A stretch of 64,000 nt of DNA from the NCBI GenBank assembly GCA_018335675.1, contig JAGXRQ010000019.1, forward strand, positions 1 to 64,000. The letters run 5' to 3'. Within the stretch, counting starts at the first letter, position 1; each line of letters opens with the position of its first letter. Positions 61,575 to 64,000 of this stretch are shown here, in pieces. The notes under the pieces are model-generated. The model was not told the origin of the DNA and made no database searches. It was given only the letters and a program-made list of their open reading frames with translations. The DNA is from Bacteroidota bacterium (GTDB lineage Bacteria; Bacteroidota; Bacteroidia; Bacteroidales; UBA7960). Both the position numbers and the translations under genes were made by a program.

Positions 61575-61658
61575 GTGTCAGGTGTCAGGTGTCAGGTATA
61601 AGGTATAAGGTATAAGGTAAGATTCTTCCCGATACCTGATACCTGATACCCGATACCC
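61574..61658. repeat. Two opposed heptamer tracts after guaA
   Basis: Three GGTGTCA-type and three GGTATAA units (61574-61618) are followed by GATACCT, GATACCT, GATACCC, GATACCC (61631-61658). The second block is the reverse complement type (GGTATCA/GGTATCG), so the pair can fold into a hairpin. Confidence 0.95.
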
Positions 61659-61703
61659 AAAATAATTCGAGTATTAATTATTGTTTTTGAAAAAAAATCT
61701 GTT

Positions 61704-63752
61704 TTGATTAAAAAGCTAAATATTCTGGTTTTGTTTGCGGTTGTGCTTTCCCTAAATGCTTTTGGGATGCAGGACCCTGTTATCGTTAATCGTTCTGCTA
61801 CTATTCAGATGGTTGATGGAAAAGAATTTTATTTCCATGCTGTATTGCCCGGACAAACTCTTTATTCAATTTCTCGCGCATATGGGGTTTCTCAGGACGA
61901 TATTATAAAGGAAAATCCGGAACTTAGATATGGTCTTAAATCTAATCAGCTTATCAAAATTCCTGTTGTTAAAACTGCAGCAACTGCTACACCTGTTACA
62001 AAACCGCCGAAAAAGGATGTTGAATATCTCGAGCATATTGTTAAGAGAAGAGAGACTTTATACGGAATTGCCCGGCAATATAGTGTTTCTCAGGAGCTTA
62101 TTCTTGAGCATAATCCTGATGCACGAAGGGGGTTGCAGGTTAATCAGGTTCTGAAAATTCCGGTTATAAAAGAGGAGGAGCTTTCTGAAGAAGATTTTTC
62201 GTTTCATTATGTAGCTGCCGGTGATACTCCATACGGTTTATCAAGGTTGTACAATTTGCCTCTAGATACTCTTGCTAGATATAATGAGGGTATTCTTGAA
62301 GGCATTAGAGTTGGACAAAGAATTGCAATTCCAAAGTATAAATATATTCAAAAACCTGATGAAGCTTCTGTTATTGGTGAAAGTATTTTGGAACAGGAAT
62401 ATAAAAAAGATGACCTCCCCGATTCTTACGATGTTGAATATTGCAGCAACCCTGTTTTAAAGAAGCATTATAATGTTGCCCTGATGATTCCTCTGTATCT
62501 TGAAAAACTTACCGAGCAGTATCTTAGTGGAGGCAGAATACCGCAGAATCACCCTTCTTTCGAGTTTATTCAATTTTATGAGGGAATTCTTATAGCATTA
62601 GACTCTGTTCGAAATATGGGAGTTGAAATAACATTGCATGTTTTTGATGTTTGCCAAGATAAAGCTAAGGTTATAAAAGCAATTAATAGCAAGGATTTTA
62701 ATAAAATGGATCTTATAATAGGTCCTTTCTTTGCTGAAGCTATCAAAAGTGTTGTTTATTATGCTGAAAGAAATAATGTTGCAATTATAAGCCCTTTATA
62801 CACAAATGTTGAACAACTAAGTTTTTCAAAAAATGTTATACAAATAACACCTTCATTACAAGTTCAACTTGAAAGTCTTGCCGATTATATCTCAACAACA
62901 TTCCCTGACTATAACATTATTCTGGTTCATTCCGACCAGCAGCATGTTATGGCATCAATTATAAAATTTTCTCAGAAGCTTAATGGGAATCTAAACAGAA
63001 GGCAATTTATTCTCGATAGCATTAATTTGTCGCGCGTAGAACCATATTTCCACAGCAATACTTATGTGGGCGAAAAAACCACCAAGTTTTATCTATTTAA
63101 TGACTCTTTGGTTGCTTCTCACGAAAATAAAAGCAGTAATCAAGATTATGCGCTGTCCAATTACATGAACAGAAATAACATCAAAGAGTTTTCTCTTGCC
63201 AGAGACACTATAGGAGCATTAATTCTTGAGCTTGATTCTTTGAGAAAAAATCTCGTTGTTGGTTTAGTTGGTGGCGATGTTCATGTTTCAAATGTTTTAA
63301 GAAAGCTTCATACATATAAAGATACATTTGATATAACAGTAATAGGAATACCTCAATGGAGAAGTCTTGAAACAGTAGATCTTGATTATATGAATAGTCT
63401 TAGAGTACATCTGTTTGCAAATGATTATGTTGATTATTCTGAGCCAAATATCCAGGATTTTGTTTTGAAATTCCGAGAGACTTTTTATACTGAACCTAAA
63501 GGAGATGCCTTTTTGGGTGTAAGTATTGGGTATTATTTCTTTAATTCATTAAGGCTTTATGGAAAGGAATTTTATCGTTGCTTTGGCTTGATGAATAGCG
63601 AACAAGTAGCTCAGAGCAATTTTAATTTCCGCCGAACTATGGGAGAAAATGCCGGATGGGAAAATACAAAATCCACTATTCTCAGGTATCAAAGGTATAG
63701 AATAGTGGATCTTCTTAAGCGTGCATCTGAGGCTTCTACCTCAGGTCATTAA
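61704..63752 (+). CDS. LysM and periplasmic-binding-protein type 1 domain protein (TTG start)
   Basis: The 682-residue protein opens with a signal peptide (IKKLNILVLFAVVLSLNAFG). Three LysM domains follow at about residues 45-90 (HAVLPGQTLYSISRAYGVSQ), 110-155 (HIVKRRETLYGIARQYSVSQ) and 165-210 (HYVAAGDTPYGLSRLYNLP). The rest, from about 250, is a type 1 periplasmic-binding-protein fold (VALMIPLYLEKLTEQYL near its start). The LysM part should anchor it to peptidoglycan, and the second half may bind a ligand. No ATG exists before the signal sequence, so TTG at 61704 is the start. The 3' end overlaps lolA by 17 bases tail to tail. Confidence 0.9.
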   Translation: MIKKLNILVLFAVVLSLNAFGMQDPVIVNRSATIQMVDGKEFYFHAVLPGQTLYSISRAYGVSQDDIIKENPELRYGLKSNQLIKIPVVKTAATATPVTKPPKKDVEYLEHIVKRRETLYGIARQYSVSQELILEHNPDARRGLQVNQVLKIPVIKEEELSEEDFSFHYVAAGDTPYGLSRLYNLPLDTLARYNEGILEGIRVGQRIAIPKYKYIQKPDEASVIGESILEQEYKKDDLPDSYDVEYCSNPVLKKHYNVALMIPLYLEKLTEQYLSGGRIPQNHPSFEFIQFYEGILIALDSVRNMGVEITLHVFDVCQDKAKVIKAINSKDFNKMDLIIGPFFAEAIKSVVYYAERNNVAIISPLYTNVEQLSFSKNVIQITPSLQVQLESLADYISTTFPDYNIILVHSDQQHVMASIIKFSQKLNGNLNRRQFILDSINLSRVEPYFHSNTYVGEKTTKFYLFNDSLVASHENKSSNQDYALSNYMNRNNIKEFSLARDTIGALILELDSLRKNLVVGLVGGDVHVSNVLRKLHTYKDTFDITVIGIPQWRSLETVDLDYMNSLRVHLFANDYVDYSEPNIQDFVLKFRETFYTEPKGDAFLGVSIGYYFFNSLRLYGKEFYRCFGLMNSEQVAQSNFNFRRTMGENAGWENTKSTILRYQRYRIVDLLKRASEASTSGH

Positions 63753-64000
63753 TAAATGCATCAGGAAATTTATTTTTATCAAAAACAAACTTACCGGCAG
63801 GAATAGTTGGGTTGATTTGAACGTTATTCAGGTTGTAAGTGAAAGTTCCTCCATGTCTGTCATATGCAATGGAATAAACTATCATCTGATCTTTTGCATC
63901 AAGAGCAATCCTGTATTTGTAGAAAGCTTGAGATACCTTTGGCACAAGGTCTATTATATCAACTTTTTTTCCTTTATAAGTTTCTTGTTTGATAAATGTT
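63736..64000 (-). CDS. lolA: LolA-family outer membrane lipoprotein carrier, C-terminal part
   Basis: The frame enters from the right edge and ends at 63736. It reads FIKQETYKGKKVDIIDLVPK, then IALDAKDQMIVYSIAYDRHGG, TYNLNNVQINPTIPAGKF and FPDAFINDLR. This is the C-terminal half of LolA, the periplasmic chaperone that carries lipoproteins to the outer membrane; Bacteroidota copies typically end in a similar VIDLR. A GTG inside it at 63945 is not the start, since family sequence continues upstream. The 5' part lies outside the window. Confidence 0.88.
   Translation of the reverse strand, partial: TFIKQETYKGKKVDIIDLVPKVSQAFYKYRIALDAKDQMIVYSIAYDRHGGTFTYNLNNVQINPTIPAGKFVFDKNKFPDAFINDLR

Noticed and set aside
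1-64000. tRNA or rRNA genes
   Set aside because: No cloverleaf-like or rRNA-like stretch was noticed in the gaps by eye; a tRNAscan-type search would settle this.

Overview
The window reads as chromosome of a Bacteroidota bacterium, probably a Bacteroidales or Marinilabiliales-like lineage rather than a gut Bacteroides. The base composition is AT-rich. Genes are preceded by the Bacteroidota promoter element TAnnTTTG rather than a TATAAT box, and most lack a clear Shine-Dalgarno site. A type IX secretion system (T9SS) core is present: gldJ, a porP/sprF-type gene, porU and porV. Many products carry Bacteroidota-style signal peptides or lipoboxes. No rRNA, tRNA or CRISPR array was seen.

Layout. 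0-0.4 kb: tail of an IS30-family transposase and a hairpin. 0.4-7 kb: acyl-CoA synthetase, a small exported protein, a DUF1573 protein, an M24 peptidase, a four-helix-bundle protein inside heptamer repeats, and an aminotransferase. 7-12.5 kb: a TPR/SpoIIE phosphatase and uvrA on the minus strand. 12.8-15.2 kb: an ECF sigma factor, murB and a membrane protein. 15.2-20.5 kb (minus): phosphohexomutase, a TPR protein, anmK and murF. 20.6-28.6 kb: the T9SS locus. 28.7-34.5 kb: ispF, lptB, recQ, an OmpH/Skp-like protein, an asparaginase-type hydrolase and dCMP deaminase. 34.7-37.2 kb: a large LRR/Ig/Fn3-like T9SS substrate broken by an in-frame TAG. 37.2-44.8 kb: a P-loop kinase, a flippase-like protein, a GT2 and two GT-C-like membrane proteins, a DUF2807 lipoprotein and a PagL-like barrel. 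45-51.5 kb: a TetR-controlled RND efflux operon. 51.5-56.4 kb: YggS, then a seven-gene thiol/metalloid operon (thioredoxin, ArsR, two ArsF-like, ArsG-like, permease, rhodanese). 56.4-60 kb: a repeat-rich island holding an AbiE type IV toxin-antitoxin pair. 60-64 kb: guaA, a LysM/PBP1 protein and the end of lolA.

How the genes fit together. Most of the window concerns the cell envelope: peptidoglycan synthesis and recycling (MurB, MurF, AnmK), LPS export and possible modification (LptB, PagL-like), lipoprotein transport (LolA), surface protein export (T9SS) and efflux. The most unusual signal is intergenic. Tandem 7-bp repeats occur at many loci, and most fit one degenerate formula, GG-N-N-T-Y-R. 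One locus carries two inverted copies that keep the same order of unit variants. Another pair of tracts brackets a four-helix-bundle (Avd/S23-like) gene. Dispersed 8- and 9-mer tandem repeats and several palindromic repeat families share the same gaps.
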